NCBI GenBank assembly: GCA_963753245.1
Contig: CAVWBK010000010.1
Span: 46,395 to 110,394, forward strand
Length of the DNA: 64,000 nucleotides
DNA from: VRUE01 sp963753245
GTDB lineage: Bacteria > Actinomycetota > Thermoleophilia > Solirubrobacterales > 70-9
Direction of reading: 5' to 3'
Shown here: piece after piece, positions 1-9,219 of the stretch
How positions within the stretch are numbered: position 1 is the stretch's first letter
Layout: every line of letters begins with the position of its first letter
Notes under the pieces: generated by a model
Told to the model about the DNA's origin: nothing
Databases searched by the model: none
The model's input: only the letters and a program-made list of their open reading frames with translations
Made by a program: the position numbers and the translations under genes

Positions 1-1
1 G

Positions 2-1327
2 CACAAAGAAGACGGCCTCGCCTGGCCGGTGATGCGGCTGCTGGTCGCCGCCCTCTTTGCCTGGTCGGCGTCGCTGCTGACGCCGCTCAGCGGCCCCGAG
101 CAGCTCGCCCTGTGGGGCGGCTTCGTCGTCCTTGACAGCGGCGCCCGCCTGCTCGGCGGCCCATTCTTTCAGCGACTCGATGAGCCCGAGCGCTGGGTTT
201 TGGTCGGCGAGGAGTCAACCGCGCAGCGACTGCGCGCCTTCGCGCCGCTCAGCGAGTACGCCAAGATCGTCGCGACGGTTTCCTCCGCTCACGGCGATAC
301 GCCCGCCGCGGCGCGGATCGCGGCGCTTGAAATCGTCGATCGCTACCACGCCGACCGGGTCGTGATCGCCAGCCAGCACGCCGATGACAAAGGCCTGCTC
401 GACGTTGTCCGCGCCTTCAAGTCGATCGGCGTCCCGGTCAGCCTCCTGCCCCGCCCGCTGAATCTATTTGAGGCGCCCTCGACCAGCTTTAACCAGGTCG
501 GTGGCGTGCCCCTGATCGACGTCCAGGCCCTCGCCGCTCGCGAGAGCGTCCCCTACGCCGGCCCCGACCGGCGCCGCAACCGCGAGACCAAGGTCAGCGT
601 CGTCGTCCCGGCGATGAACGAGGAGCACAACATCGGCCAGGTCTTGGCCGAGCTGCCCGATGGCCTGCACGAGGTGATCCTCGTCGATGGCAATTCACAC
701 GACGCGACGATCGAGGCCGCCGAACGCGCCCGCCCCGGGATCCGGGTCCTGACCCAGAGCGGGCGCGGCAAGGGCGACGCATTTCGGACCGGCTTTGCCG
801 CGGTCACCGGCAACGTGGTGGTCATGCTCGACGCCGACGGCTCCGCCAACCCGGCCGAGATCCCACGCTTTCTCGAGGCGCTGGAGGCCGGCGCTGACTT
901 CGCCAAGGGCTCGCGCTTTCTCGAGGGTGGTGGATCCGCCGACATCACCAAACTGCGCAGCCTCGGCAACTCCTTTCTGAGCGGCACCGCGAACCTGCTG
1001 CACGGCACCAACTTCACCGACCTCTGCTACGGCTACAACGCCTTCTGGGCCCGCTGCCTGCCGTTCATCTCGCTCGACGTGCCGGGCTTTGAGGTCGAGA
1101 CCCTGATCAACCTGCGCATCTCCGGTGCCGGCATGAAGATCACCGAGGTGCCGAGCTATGAGGCCGACCGGATCTCCGGACAGAGCAATCTGAAGACCTT
1201 CCGCGACGGCTTCCGGGTGCTCGGCACGATCCTGCGCGAGGCGCGCAAGCGACGCGTGGTCCACAACGAGCGTCCAGCTCTGGCCAGCGAGGCGCAGGAG
1301 CGCGAGGCAGCCGCTACTGCTGCTTGA
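2..1327 (+). CDS. Fusion of nucleotide-binding-fold domain and DPM1-like GT2 glycosyltransferase (5' partial)
   Basis: The frame is open to the window edge. The first start inside is GTG at 29 (ATG at 32), so the gene probably begins upstream. After one or two hydrophobic segments, residues about 55-165 (counting from 29) resemble the Rossmann-like domain found before the catalytic part of polyprenyl-glycosylphosphotransferases (WVLVGEE, then DRYHADRVVIAS and VPVSLLPRPLNLF). From about residue 188 follows a GT2 domain of the dolichol-phosphate-mannose-synthase type: VSVVVPAMNEE, LVDGNSHD, and the DxD-like MLDADGS. The sugar-phosphate-transferase domain that usually follows the first domain is absent and a GT2 takes its place. 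It heads the polysaccharide locus and lies 16 bp before the next gene. Likely a membrane-associated glycosyltransferase using a polyprenyl-phosphate acceptor; substrate unknown. Confidence 0.8.
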   Translation, partial: HKEDGLAWPVMRLLVAALFAWSASLLTPLSGPEQLALWGGFVVLDSGARLLGGPFFQRLDEPERWVLVGEESTAQRLRAFAPLSEYAKIVATVSSAHGDTPAAARIAALEIVDRYHADRVVIASQHADDKGLLDVVRAFKSIGVPVSLLPRPLNLFEAPSTSFNQVGGVPLIDVQALAARESVPYAGPDRRRNRETKVSVVVPAMNEEHNIGQVLAELPDGLHEVILVDGNSHDATIEAAERARPGIRVLTQSGRGKGDAFRTGFAAVTGNVVVMLDADGSANPAEIPRFLEALEAGADFAKGSRFLEGGGSADITKLRSLGNSFLSGTANLLHGTNFTDLCYGYNAFWARCLPFISLDVPGFEVETLINLRISGAGMKITEVPSYEADRISGQSNLKTFRDGFRVLGTILREARKRRVVHNERPALASEAQEREAAATAA

Positions 1328-1343
1328 GTACCGGGCAGCCCCC

Positions 1344-3143
1344 ATGGCGCGCCCGGATTCGAGAACCCGCAGTCACTTCGCCCCGATCGTTCTCGCCGCC
1401 GGTGGCGGTTTGCTCGTCTGCTCGATCGCCAACGCCCTCTCGCGAGCGACGCTTTCCCCCTCACCGCTGATCTACTGGGCGGGGATCCTGATCATCGCCG
1501 GGCCGATCTTCTATCGGCTCACCTCCGAGGCGGCCTCGAGCGGTGAGCGACTTGCCCTTGTCTGCCTGCTCGGGCTCTCCCTCTATCTGGTCAAGGTGCT
1601 CCGCGACGCGCCGCTATTCACCTTCTCCGATGAGCTGGTGCACGCCTTCAACGCGAACCAGGTGATTGCCCACAAACACCTCTTTCACCCCAACTCGATC
1701 ATCCCCGTCACCGCCTACTTCCCGGGCCTTGAGGGAGCCAGCTCGGCGCTGATGGCGATCACCGGCCTCTCCAGCTTCAGCGCCGGAATCATCCTCGTCG
1801 GCGCCGCCCGACTGACCCTGATGGCGGCGATGTTCCTGCTCTTCTTGCGCCTCAGCGGCTCAGCCCGAAGCGCCGGGCTCGGCGTCGCGATCTACACCGG
1901 CAACTTCAACTTCGTCTTCTGGGGCGCCCAGTACTCCTACGAGTCGCTGGCCCTGCCGCTGCTGGTCGTGATCATGATGGTGCTCGCCGAGCGCGAACGC
2001 TCGCCGCGCAGCTGGGCCCGCGAGTGGGCGCTGCCGATCGTCCTCGGCAGCGCCGCGATCGTCATCACCCACCATCTCACCTCCTACGCGCTGGTCGGCT
2101 TTCTGGTGCTCCTGGCGATCGCCCACCGGCTCGTGCGCCACTCCTGGGACTGGCGCAACCCCTGGCGCTTTGCGCTTTTGGCGGGCGCCATGGCACTCGC
2201 CTGGCTGGTGCTGGTCGCGAGCTCCACCTTCGGCTATCTGGCCCCGGTTTTGAGCGAAGCCTTCGAAGCTGTCTTTCACACCGTCTCCGGCGAGGCGCCG
2301 CCACGGGCCCTGTTCCAGGGCAGCGGCGGCGCGATTCCGCCGACCCCGATCCTCGCCCGCGCCGTGGCCCTGCTCGCGGTCCTGATCCTCGCCGTCGGCC
2401 TGCCCTTCGGCCTGCGCGCGGCCTGGCGCCGCTACCGCCGCCAGCCCTTCGTGATGCTCTTCGGGCTCGCCGCGATCGCCTTCTTTGGGACCGTGGCGCT
2501 GCGCCTGGCGCCCCAGGCCTGGGAGACCGGCAACCGGCTCAGCGAGTTCCTCTTCATCGGCCTCGCCTTCGTCCTCGCCGGGGTCGGGCTGGAGAACTGG
2601 CGCCCGGTCTGGTGGCCGCGGATGGGACGCGCCCTTTTGAGCTGCGCCCTGGGCGTGATCCTGGTCGGCGGTGCGATCTCGGGCTGGCCCTGGGATGCCC
2701 AGTTGGCCAAGCCGGTGCGAATCAAGGCCGAAGGCCGAACGATTGTCTCACCACCGTTGGCGGTGGCCGAATGGGCGCGCGAACAGATCCCCGGCGGTCG
2801 CTTCGCGGCGCCGGTGGCCGACGCCCGCTTTCTCCTTGACCCCGGCGGTGAGGTGGCGATCGCCGGCGAGTCACCTGATGTCAGGGACATCATCGAAGAC
2901 CCGACCCTGGAAGGCTGGGAGCTGCCTCTGCTGCGCGAAAACAATCTCCGCTACGTGCTCGTCGACCGCCGTGAAGTCGGCGGCGACGGGACCCGCGGCT
3001 TTTACTTCTCCACCAACGGCGCCGCGGTCAAGGAAGAACTCCTCCCCGCCGCGGTGGTGACCAAGTTCCAGGCGCTTCCCGAAGCGGCACGGATCTACAC
3101 GAACGGGGCGATCACCGTCTATGACCTCGAAGGCAAGCGATGA
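1344..3143 (+). CDS. Polytopic membrane protein, GT-C-like glycosyltransferase candidate
   Basis: 599 residues with many predicted membrane spans through roughly residue 465, followed by a soluble C-terminal part of about 130 residues. An acidic pair sits in an early loop (TFSDELVHAFNA, about residue 95), the position where GT-C enzymes such as PMT/ArnT carry a catalytic Asp/Glu. It lies inside the glycosyltransferase cluster and overlaps the next gene by 4 bp (ATGA), so the two are probably translationally coupled. It could equally be a Wzy-like polymerase or an uncharacterised membrane component. I do not recognise the exact family; the GT-C suggestion rests on topology, one motif and context. 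Confidence 0.6.
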   Translation: MARPDSRTRSHFAPIVLAAGGGLLVCSIANALSRATLSPSPLIYWAGILIIAGPIFYRLTSEAASSGERLALVCLLGLSLYLVKVLRDAPLFTFSDELVHAFNANQVIAHKHLFHPNSIIPVTAYFPGLEGASSALMAITGLSSFSAGIILVGAARLTLMAAMFLLFLRLSGSARSAGLGVAIYTGNFNFVFWGAQYSYESLALPLLVVIMMVLAERERSPRSWAREWALPIVLGSAAIVITHHLTSYALVGFLVLLAIAHRLVRHSWDWRNPWRFALLAGAMALAWLVLVASSTFGYLAPVLSEAFEAVFHTVSGEAPPRALFQGSGGAIPPTPILARAVALLAVLILAVGLPFGLRAAWRRYRRQPFVMLFGLAAIAFFGTVALRLAPQAWETGNRLSEFLFIGLAFVLAGVGLENWRPVWWPRMGRALLSCALGVILVGGAISGWPWDAQLAKPVRIKAEGRTIVSPPLAVAEWAREQIPGGRFAAPVADARFLLDPGGEVAIAGESPDVRDIIEDPTLEGWELPLLRENNLRYVLVDRREVGGDGTRGFYFSTNGAAVKEELLPAAVVTKFQALPEAARIYTNGAITVYDLEGKR

Positions 3144-3913
3144 GGGGCCACCGCGACCTCGAGATCCTCTGCGGCGGCGCAGCGCTCTGCGCGCTGGCGG
3201 CGCTGGCGATCCCGCTGAGCGCGCTCAGCGTGCTCTTCGCCGTCCCCCTCGCCCTCTTTGCGCCGGGCTATGGGATCACCGCCGCCACCTTCGCCCGGCG
3301 CTCGCTCGGCGCCGCCCAGATCGCCCTGCTGAGCGTCGCGCTCAGCCTCATCACCCTGGTGCTCGGCGCCTTCTTGCTGAACTACGTTCCGGGCGGCCTG
3401 GGGGCGCTCTCCTGGGCCCTTTTGCTCTTGATCGTCGTCTTCGGCAGCTGCCGCTTCGCGGCGCTGGCGCGCAAAGCGCCAAAGCCGCGGCGCGAGCTGT
3501 TGCGGATAGCGCTCGGGCGCCGCGAGGCGGCGCTGATCCTCGCCGGGGTCCTGCTGGCGGCGCTGGCGGTCGGGCTGGCGATGAGGACCCTGCCCGCCAA
3601 GAACGCCGACGGCTACACCGAGCTCTGGGTCAGCCCCGACGCGCTTAGCCAACGCGCCGAGATCGGTGTCGGCAGCGAGGAGCAGCACGCGGCCTCCTAC
3701 CTGCTGCAGGTGCGCCTCGGTGCCGGCGGGCAGCCGCTGGTGCGCCGCTTCACCCTGCGCCCGGGCGAAACCCGCAGGCTCGGCTTCAAGGCGCCCCCCG
3801 CCCCCAGCTCAGCGCCGCTGGCGGTCTCGGCCCGTCTCTTTCTCAGCGCCCGCCCCGCCCGGGTCTATCGCCGGGTCTCGGCCTGGATCCCCGCCCCGCC
3901 GGTGCCCCGGTGA
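3140..3913 (+). CDS. DUF1616-like membrane protein
   Basis: 257 residues. The first half has four hydrophobic segments and the phrases PLALFAPGYGI and LLNYVPGGLGAL, which match the pattern of DUF1616 membrane proteins (a 'FxPGY' turn after the second span and a 'LNxxPGG' turn later). The C-terminal half is extracytoplasmic-looking and beta-rich, also as in DUF1616 proteins. ATG start overlaps the preceding stop. It overlaps the next gene (GTG start) by 4 bp, so genes 1344-5010 read as one tight operon. Function unknown; location beside glycosyltransferases points to envelope polysaccharide or glycoprotein work. Confidence 0.6.
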   Translation: MRGHRDLEILCGGAALCALAALAIPLSALSVLFAVPLALFAPGYGITAATFARRSLGAAQIALLSVALSLITLVLGAFLLNYVPGGLGALSWALLLLIVVFGSCRFAALARKAPKPRRELLRIALGRREAALILAGVLLAALAVGLAMRTLPAKNADGYTELWVSPDALSQRAEIGVGSEEQHAASYLLQVRLGAGGQPLVRRFTLRPGETRRLGFKAPPAPSSAPLAVSARLFLSARPARVYRRVSAWIPAPPVPR

Positions 3914-5010
3914 GCGCTCCGGCGGCGGCTGAGCTGAGCGTCGACATCCTGATCGACAACTACAACTACGCGGACTTTCTCGGCGCCGCGATCGAGAGCG
4001 CCCTCGCCCAGACCCACCCCCGGGTCGCGGTGACCGTCGTCGATGACGGCTCAACCGATGACTCGCGCGAGCTGCTGGTCGACTACGAAGACCGGGTCGA
4101 GCTGGTGCTGAAGGAAAACGGCGGCCAGGCCTCGGCGCTAAACGCTGGCTTTGAGCGCTGCCGCGGCGACATCGTCATCGTCCTCGACGCCGATGACCTG
4201 CTGCACCCCGCGGCGGCCGCGCGCGCGGCCGCCGTCTTCGCCGCCGAGCCCGCCCTCGCCAAGGTCCAGTGCCGGATGGAGACGATCGACGCCGCCGGAG
4301 CGCCGAGCGGCGCGATCAAGCCGCCCTCCCACCTGCCGCTTCCGCAGGGCGACATGCGCCGCGCGGAGCTCTCTTTCCCCTTTGACCTGACCTGGATGGC
4401 GATGAGCGCCAACGCCTTTCGGCGCGAGGCGTTGGCGCGGATCCTGCCGATTCCCGAGGCCGGCTTCCCGATCTGCGCCGATTGGTATCTGGTCCACCTG
4501 ATCGCGTTGCTCGGCCCGGTCGCCTCGCTGGAGGAGATCGGCGCCTCCTACCGCGTCCACGGCGCCAACAGCTACGAACGGGGGGCGGCGCGAGTCGACC
4601 TCGACCACATCCGTCAAACGGTCTCCCTCGCCCGCTCGACCGTGGCTGGACTCGAGCACCTCGCCGATCAGATCGGCCTGCCGCGCCCCGATCCGATCCT
4701 CTCGCTCTGGGACCTCGCCAACCGGCTGATCTCGCTGCGCCTCGATCCCGAGCGCCACCCGATCGCCGCCGATCGCGCCAGCTCGATCCTCGCCGATGCG
4801 ATCCGCGCCGCCCGTCGCCGCTTTGACGCCAGGGCGCCGAAGAAGGCGCTCTACGTCGCCTGGTTCGCGCTCACCGCCGCCCTCCCCCGCCGCTTCGTCC
4901 CAGCGCTGGCTGAGTTCTTCCTCTACTCCGAGCGCCGCCCGGCCCTGAACCGCCTGCTCGGGCGCTTGGGCCGCCGGCAAACAGGGGATGATCTGGCAGG
5001 CTTGGCCTGA
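3910..5010 (+). CDS. GT2-family glycosyltransferase
   Basis: 366 residues with a GT-A fold N-terminal half. VDILIDNYNYADFL opens the nucleotide-binding fold, followed by VVDDGSTDDS and the metal-binding DxD-type motif VLDADDLL near residue 95. The C-terminal third has amphipathic helices. GTG start overlaps the stop of the preceding gene (GTGA), indicating coupled translation. Three bases separate it from the next glycosyltransferase. Likely transfers a sugar from an NDP-sugar to a lipid-linked glycan on the cytoplasmic face; donor and acceptor cannot be told from sequence. Confidence 0.85.
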   Translation: MSAPAAAELSVDILIDNYNYADFLGAAIESALAQTHPRVAVTVVDDGSTDDSRELLVDYEDRVELVLKENGGQASALNAGFERCRGDIVIVLDADDLLHPAAAARAAAVFAAEPALAKVQCRMETIDAAGAPSGAIKPPSHLPLPQGDMRRAELSFPFDLTWMAMSANAFRREALARILPIPEAGFPICADWYLVHLIALLGPVASLEEIGASYRVHGANSYERGAARVDLDHIRQTVSLARSTVAGLEHLADQIGLPRPDPILSLWDLANRLISLRLDPERHPIAADRASSILADAIRAARRRFDARAPKKALYVAWFALTAALPRRFVPALAEFFLYSERRPALNRLLGRLGRRQTGDDLAGLA

Positions 5011-5013
5011 GCG

Positions 5014-6288
5014 ATGCGAATCCTGCTTGCAACCGATCACTTTCCGCCCTTCATCGGCGGCGCGCACCGACAGGCGCAACTGCTCGCGCAGGCGATGGGC
5101 GAACGCGGTCACCAGGTCGCGGTAGCGACCCCCTGGCACGGCGGTCTGCCCCGCTTTGAAGAGCGCGAGGGCTATGAGCTGCACCGCGTGCGCCAGCTGC
5201 GCACGGCACTGGGGTTCATGGTCCGCGACCGCGAGCAGCGCCACCAGCCGCCCTTCCCCGATCCGGTCACGATCCACGGCCTGCGCAAGCTGATCGCCGA
5301 CTTTGAGCCCGAGCTGATCCACGCCTACGGTTGGCTCGCCTTCTCGGTCGCCGCGGCGCTCGGGCGAAGGCAGATTCCGATGCTGGTCTCCGCCCGCGAC
5401 TACGGCTATTTCTGCGCGACCCGCACCCTCCTGCAGAAGGGAGCGCCCTGCAGCGGTCCGGCGCCGCTCAAGTGCCTCGCCTGCGCGGGCGATTACTACG
5501 GGCGCCCGAAGGGCTGGTTCGCGGCCGCCGGGGTCGCTCTCTCAAAGCCCCTGCTGGAGCGCAAGATGACCGGGTTGCACAGCGTCAGCAGCTACGTCGA
5601 GGAGGTCACCGTCAGACACCTGCCGCGAGCCGGAGGGCGAAACCGCGGCGAGCTCTTCACCGTGGTCATTCCCAGCTTCCAATCCGAGCCGCCGTCGGGG
5701 CCCGAGGAGGAGGAGGAGCCCGCGATCGAGGCCTGGCTGGCCAAACTGCCGGCCGAGCCGTTCATCCTCTTCGTCGGTGCCTTTCGCAAGGTCAAGGGGC
5801 TGGAGACGCTCTTCGCCGCCTACCGCCGGCTCTCCGATCCACCGCCGCTGGTCCTGATGGGGACCTTCGAGCGAGACTCACCGGCGGATTTCCAACCAGG
5901 GGCCGTGGTCCTCGCCGACGTCCCGAACCGGGTCGTGATGGCGGCCTGGGACCGGGCGATATTCGGGGTCATGCCCTCGCTTTGGCCCGAGCCCCTGGGC
6001 GCGACGGTCTCGGAGGGCATGAGCCGCGGCAAGCCGGTGATCGGGACCAAGCCCGGTGGCCACACCGACATGATCACCCCCCAGACCGGGATCCTCGTCC
6101 CCCAGGGCGACGTCGAGGCACTGAGCGCGGCGATGGCCGAGCTGATCGGCGACCCGAAGCGCCGTGAGACGATGGGCCGGGCCGCCGCGGCGCGCGCCCG
6201 CCAGTTCGCCGCCCCCACCGTGCTGCCACGCTTCGAGGCGGCCTACGAAGAGATCCTCGCCGGGGGAGCCGGCGGGCCGCGGGACTGA
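5014..6288 (+). CDS. GT4-family glycosyltransferase
   Basis: 424 residues with a GT-B layout. The N-terminus MRILLATDHFPPFIGGAHRQ has the glycine-rich acceptor-domain loop. The C-terminal domain has PFILFVGAFRKVKGLETL and the donor-binding region PSLWPEPLGATVSEGMSRGKPVIG with the EX7E-like spacing typical of GT4. A Cys-rich stretch in the acceptor domain (CATR...CSGP...CLACAG, about residues 130-155) is also found in the GT4 at 17977-19212, so the two are paralogues of the same subgroup. The cysteines could form a metal site or disulfides. Retaining transferase in polysaccharide assembly. Confidence 0.88.
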   Translation: MRILLATDHFPPFIGGAHRQAQLLAQAMGERGHQVAVATPWHGGLPRFEEREGYELHRVRQLRTALGFMVRDREQRHQPPFPDPVTIHGLRKLIADFEPELIHAYGWLAFSVAAALGRRQIPMLVSARDYGYFCATRTLLQKGAPCSGPAPLKCLACAGDYYGRPKGWFAAAGVALSKPLLERKMTGLHSVSSYVEEVTVRHLPRAGGRNRGELFTVVIPSFQSEPPSGPEEEEEPAIEAWLAKLPAEPFILFVGAFRKVKGLETLFAAYRRLSDPPPLVLMGTFERDSPADFQPGAVVLADVPNRVVMAAWDRAIFGVMPSLWPEPLGATVSEGMSRGKPVIGTKPGGHTDMITPQTGILVPQGDVEALSAAMAELIGDPKRRETMGRAAAARARQFAAPTVLPRFEAAYEEILAGGAGGPRD

Positions 6289-6317
6289 CGGCGAGATCCG
6301 CTGACCCCCGCCCGCTC

Positions 6318-7544
6318 ATGAAGATCCTGCTCGTCGTCCCGATGGTCCCCCAGGCCGAGGGCATCGGCGGCTTTCCGAAGTTGCTCGACGCCGAGCTCAG
6401 TGGCCTGCGCCGCCACCACGAGGTGACCCTGCTCGGGACCTATGGCGAGCTGCCCGGGCAGGCCGCGGCGGCCGAGGAGCTGCTCGACTCGGGCCTTGAC
6501 GCCCATTTCATCGACCGCCGCCGCGCCCGCTCGGCGCGGCGCCGTTGGGCGGTCCGCCTCGAGCTGGCGCTCGGCTGGCTCGGGACTCGCCGGCCCTGGC
6601 GGGCGGTGAGCTCGGTCGCCGGCCTGCAGGCGCTGCTTGACCGGCTGAGCGCCGGCGCCGCTTTTGACCTGATCGCGATCGAGGACAGCCCGATGGCGGC
6701 GCTGCGCCTCCCGCCCGGCGTGCCCACGGTGCTGACCGAGCACGAGGCCTTTCGGGCTCCGGCCTCCGAGTGGCGGGCAGGCCGACTCAGCGAGCGGCCC
6801 CTGGCGGCGCTGCGGGCGCTGGATTGGCGGCGCTGGGAGCGCTTCCAGGCCGCCGCCTGGAAGCGTTTTGACCTGATCCAGGTCTTCGGCGAGACCGACG
6901 CCGGACTGATCGGCGCACGCGAGCCCGCGCTGGCCGGGCGGGTCCGCGTCAACCCCTTTGGAATCGCCCTGCCCGCGGCGGCTGACCCCGCCCGCGAGCT
7001 GGCCGGAACGATCCTCTTCCTCGGCAACTTCACCCACCTGCCCAACCGCGACGCGGCGCTTTGGCTGGCCTCGGAGATCATGCCGGCGGTTCGCCGCCAC
7101 TACCCCGAGGCCCGGCTGCAGATCGTCGGCAGCGCGCCCCCGCGCGAGGTCCTCGCCCTCGCCGGCGAGCGGGTCGAGGTGGTCGCCAACGCGCCCAGCA
7201 TCGAGGGACACCTGCAGGCAGCGGCGCTGGTCTTGGCGCCGGTCAGGACCGGCGGCGGGATGCGGATCAAGGTGCTCGAGGCACTGGCCCGGGGCAAGGC
7301 CGTGGTGACCACGACCCGCGGCGCCGAGGGCTTCACCACATTTGAGCCCGAGCCGCCGCTGGTGATCGCCGATCGCCCCGAGGCGATCGCCAGCGCCGCG
7401 GCGGCGCTCCTCCTCGATCCGAGTGCCCGGCGCGAGCTCGGATCGCGCGCCCGACGCTTCGCCGAGCGCCACTACACCCCGGACGCCTGGGCCAAGCGCC
7501 TGGAGCGGGTTTACTCCGAAGCGCGCGAGGTCGAGCGCAATTGA
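6318..7544 (+). CDS. GT4-family glycosyltransferase
   Basis: 408 residues with a GT-B fold. N-terminal MKILLVVPMVPQAEGIGGFP, a domain junction near residue 230 (TILFLGNFTHLPNRDA), then LQIVGSAPPREV and a C-terminal donor-binding region (APVRTGGGMRIKVLEALARGKAVVTT) with the conserved glutamate of the 'KvLEala.gkpVv' motif. It follows the previous GT by 29 bp and overlaps the next gene by 4 bp (TTGA). It resembles transferases of exopolysaccharide clusters in the GT4 / sugar transferase PEP-CTERM group. Specific sugar unknown. Confidence 0.87.
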   Translation: MKILLVVPMVPQAEGIGGFPKLLDAELSGLRRHHEVTLLGTYGELPGQAAAAEELLDSGLDAHFIDRRRARSARRRWAVRLELALGWLGTRRPWRAVSSVAGLQALLDRLSAGAAFDLIAIEDSPMAALRLPPGVPTVLTEHEAFRAPASEWRAGRLSERPLAALRALDWRRWERFQAAAWKRFDLIQVFGETDAGLIGAREPALAGRVRVNPFGIALPAAADPARELAGTILFLGNFTHLPNRDAALWLASEIMPAVRRHYPEARLQIVGSAPPREVLALAGERVEVVANAPSIEGHLQAAALVLAPVRTGGGMRIKVLEALARGKAVVTTTRGAEGFTTFEPEPPLVIADRPEAIASAAAALLLDPSARRELGSRARRFAERHYTPDAWAKRLERVYSEAREVERN

Positions 7545-9181
7545 GCGACCGGCCGCCCGCGCTCAGCGTCCTGATCGCCACCCACAACCGGCGCCGGTTG
7601 CTGGAGCGTTGCCTGGCAGCGCTCGCGGCCCAGAGCCACGATCACGATGACTTCGAGGTGATCGTCGCCGATGATGGCTCAACCGATCACAGCGCCGCTG
7701 GGCTGAGCCGGCGCCGCTGGCCCTTTGCCCTGCGCGTCCTCGAGCTCGAGAAGGCCGGCAAGCCGGCCGTCCTAAACGCGGCGATCGAGGCGGCGCGGGG
7801 CGAGGTCTGCCTCTTCCTCGACGATGACATCATCGCCTCGCCGGGCCTCCTCGCCGAGCACCTGGCAGCCCATCGGCGGGAGCCCAGGACGCTTGGCATC
7901 GGCAAACTGATCCAGCGCCCGCCGCCGAACGGCGACCCCTATGCCAGGGCCAACGCCCGGCGCTTCAACGAGCGCTACCGGACCCTCGCCGAGCGGCCCC
8001 TTGACTGGGCCGATTGCTACGGCGCCAACTTCTCCGCGCCGCGCGCTGCCCTGGGCGAGATCGGTGGCTTTGCCGGCGAGCTGCCCGGCGTCGAGGACCT
8101 CGAGGTCGCCTACCGGCTCTCTGAGGCCGGCTGCCTGGCGCGCTACCTGCCCGACGCCGAGGCGCTCCACGACGACGAGAAGCCCGGCGAGAGGATCCTC
8201 GCCGATGAGGAGCGCTTCGGCGTCTTTTGCGCCCGCTTCGTCGTCGAGCACCCGCGAACCCGCCCCCGCCTGCTGGGCTGGGTCAACGAGCCGAGCGTGC
8301 GCGAGGTGGCGCTGCGGCGCCTGGCGTTGGCCGCCCGCGTCCCCGCGCGCGCGCTGGTCGGCGCCACCCGCCTGCTCCCCCCGAAGCGCCGCGATCTGTG
8401 GCTGGATTTCGTCTCGCGGTATGCGTTTTGGCGCGGTGTGCGCAGGGCGATGGATCGCCCCCAGTGGCGCTCGATCAGCCGCGGGGTCGCGGTGCTGATG
8501 TATCACGCCTTCAGCGCGAGCGGCGAGCAGGACCGCTTCATCATCGGCAGGGACGCGCTGGCCCGCCAGCTGCGCCTGCTGGCCCTGCTGCGCTACCGGG
8601 TGATCCCGCTCGCCGAGCTCGGCGCGGCGCTGCGCGAGGGAGCGCCACTGCCGCGGCGAGCGGTGGCGATCACGATCGATGACGGCTACGCCGACAACTT
8701 CACGGTCGCCTACCCCCTGCTGCGGCGGCGGAATCTGGCGGTCAGCGTCTTCCTCGTCAGCGGCCGAATCGGCGCCACCAACGACTGGGATGAGGAGGGC
8801 GCGATCGCCGGCCGGGCGCTGCTCTCGGGCGAACAGATCGCCGCGATGCGCGCTGGCGGGATCGAGTTCGGCGCCCACACCCGCAGCCACCCGGCCTTGC
8901 CCGAACTCAACGACGCCGAGCTCGGCGAGCAGCTGCGCGGCTCTCGCACCGAGCTCGAAGCGGCGCTTGGCGAGCCGATCACGATGCTGGCCTATCCCTT
9001 TGGCCGCCACGACGATCGCGCCAAACGGGCGGCCGGCGCCGCTGGCTTCACCCTCGCCTGCACCACCGAGGCCCAGGCGGCCCGACCCGGAACCGATCCG
9101 CTCGCGATCCCGCGGATCGAGATCGAGGGCGGCGACGGCCTGGCGCGGTTCTTGCGCAAGCTCTGGCTCGGCGGCAGCTGA
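7541..9181 (+). CDS. GT2 glycosyltransferase fused to NodB-type polysaccharide deacetylase
   Basis: 546 residues. Residues 1-about 270 form a GT2 domain: LSVLIATHNRRRLLERCLAA, VIVADDGSTDHS, and the DxD motif FLDDDI. Residues about 310-546 form a carbohydrate esterase 4 (NodB) domain: VLMYHAF, the metal-binding VAITIDDGYADN, a zinc-ligand HTRSHPALP (HxxxH), and YPFGRHDD. One polypeptide could therefore add a sugar and deacetylate it or its neighbour. These reactions normally occur on different sides of the membrane, and no membrane segment clearly separates the two halves, so the location is a puzzle. Start TTG overlaps the preceding stop. Confidence 0.85.
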   Translation: MSDRPPALSVLIATHNRRRLLERCLAALAAQSHDHDDFEVIVADDGSTDHSAAGLSRRRWPFALRVLELEKAGKPAVLNAAIEAARGEVCLFLDDDIIASPGLLAEHLAAHRREPRTLGIGKLIQRPPPNGDPYARANARRFNERYRTLAERPLDWADCYGANFSAPRAALGEIGGFAGELPGVEDLEVAYRLSEAGCLARYLPDAEALHDDEKPGERILADEERFGVFCARFVVEHPRTRPRLLGWVNEPSVREVALRRLALAARVPARALVGATRLLPPKRRDLWLDFVSRYAFWRGVRRAMDRPQWRSISRGVAVLMYHAFSASGEQDRFIIGRDALARQLRLLALLRYRVIPLAELGAALREGAPLPRRAVAITIDDGYADNFTVAYPLLRRRNLAVSVFLVSGRIGATNDWDEEGAIAGRALLSGEQIAAMRAGGIEFGAHTRSHPALPELNDAELGEQLRGSRTELEAALGEPITMLAYPFGRHDDRAKRAAGAAGFTLACTTEAQAARPGTDPLAIPRIEIEGGDGLARFLRKLWLGGS

Positions 9182-9219
9182 GCGGCGAGGGCGCGCAGCG
9201 GCGCTTGTAGTCTGGGCCG

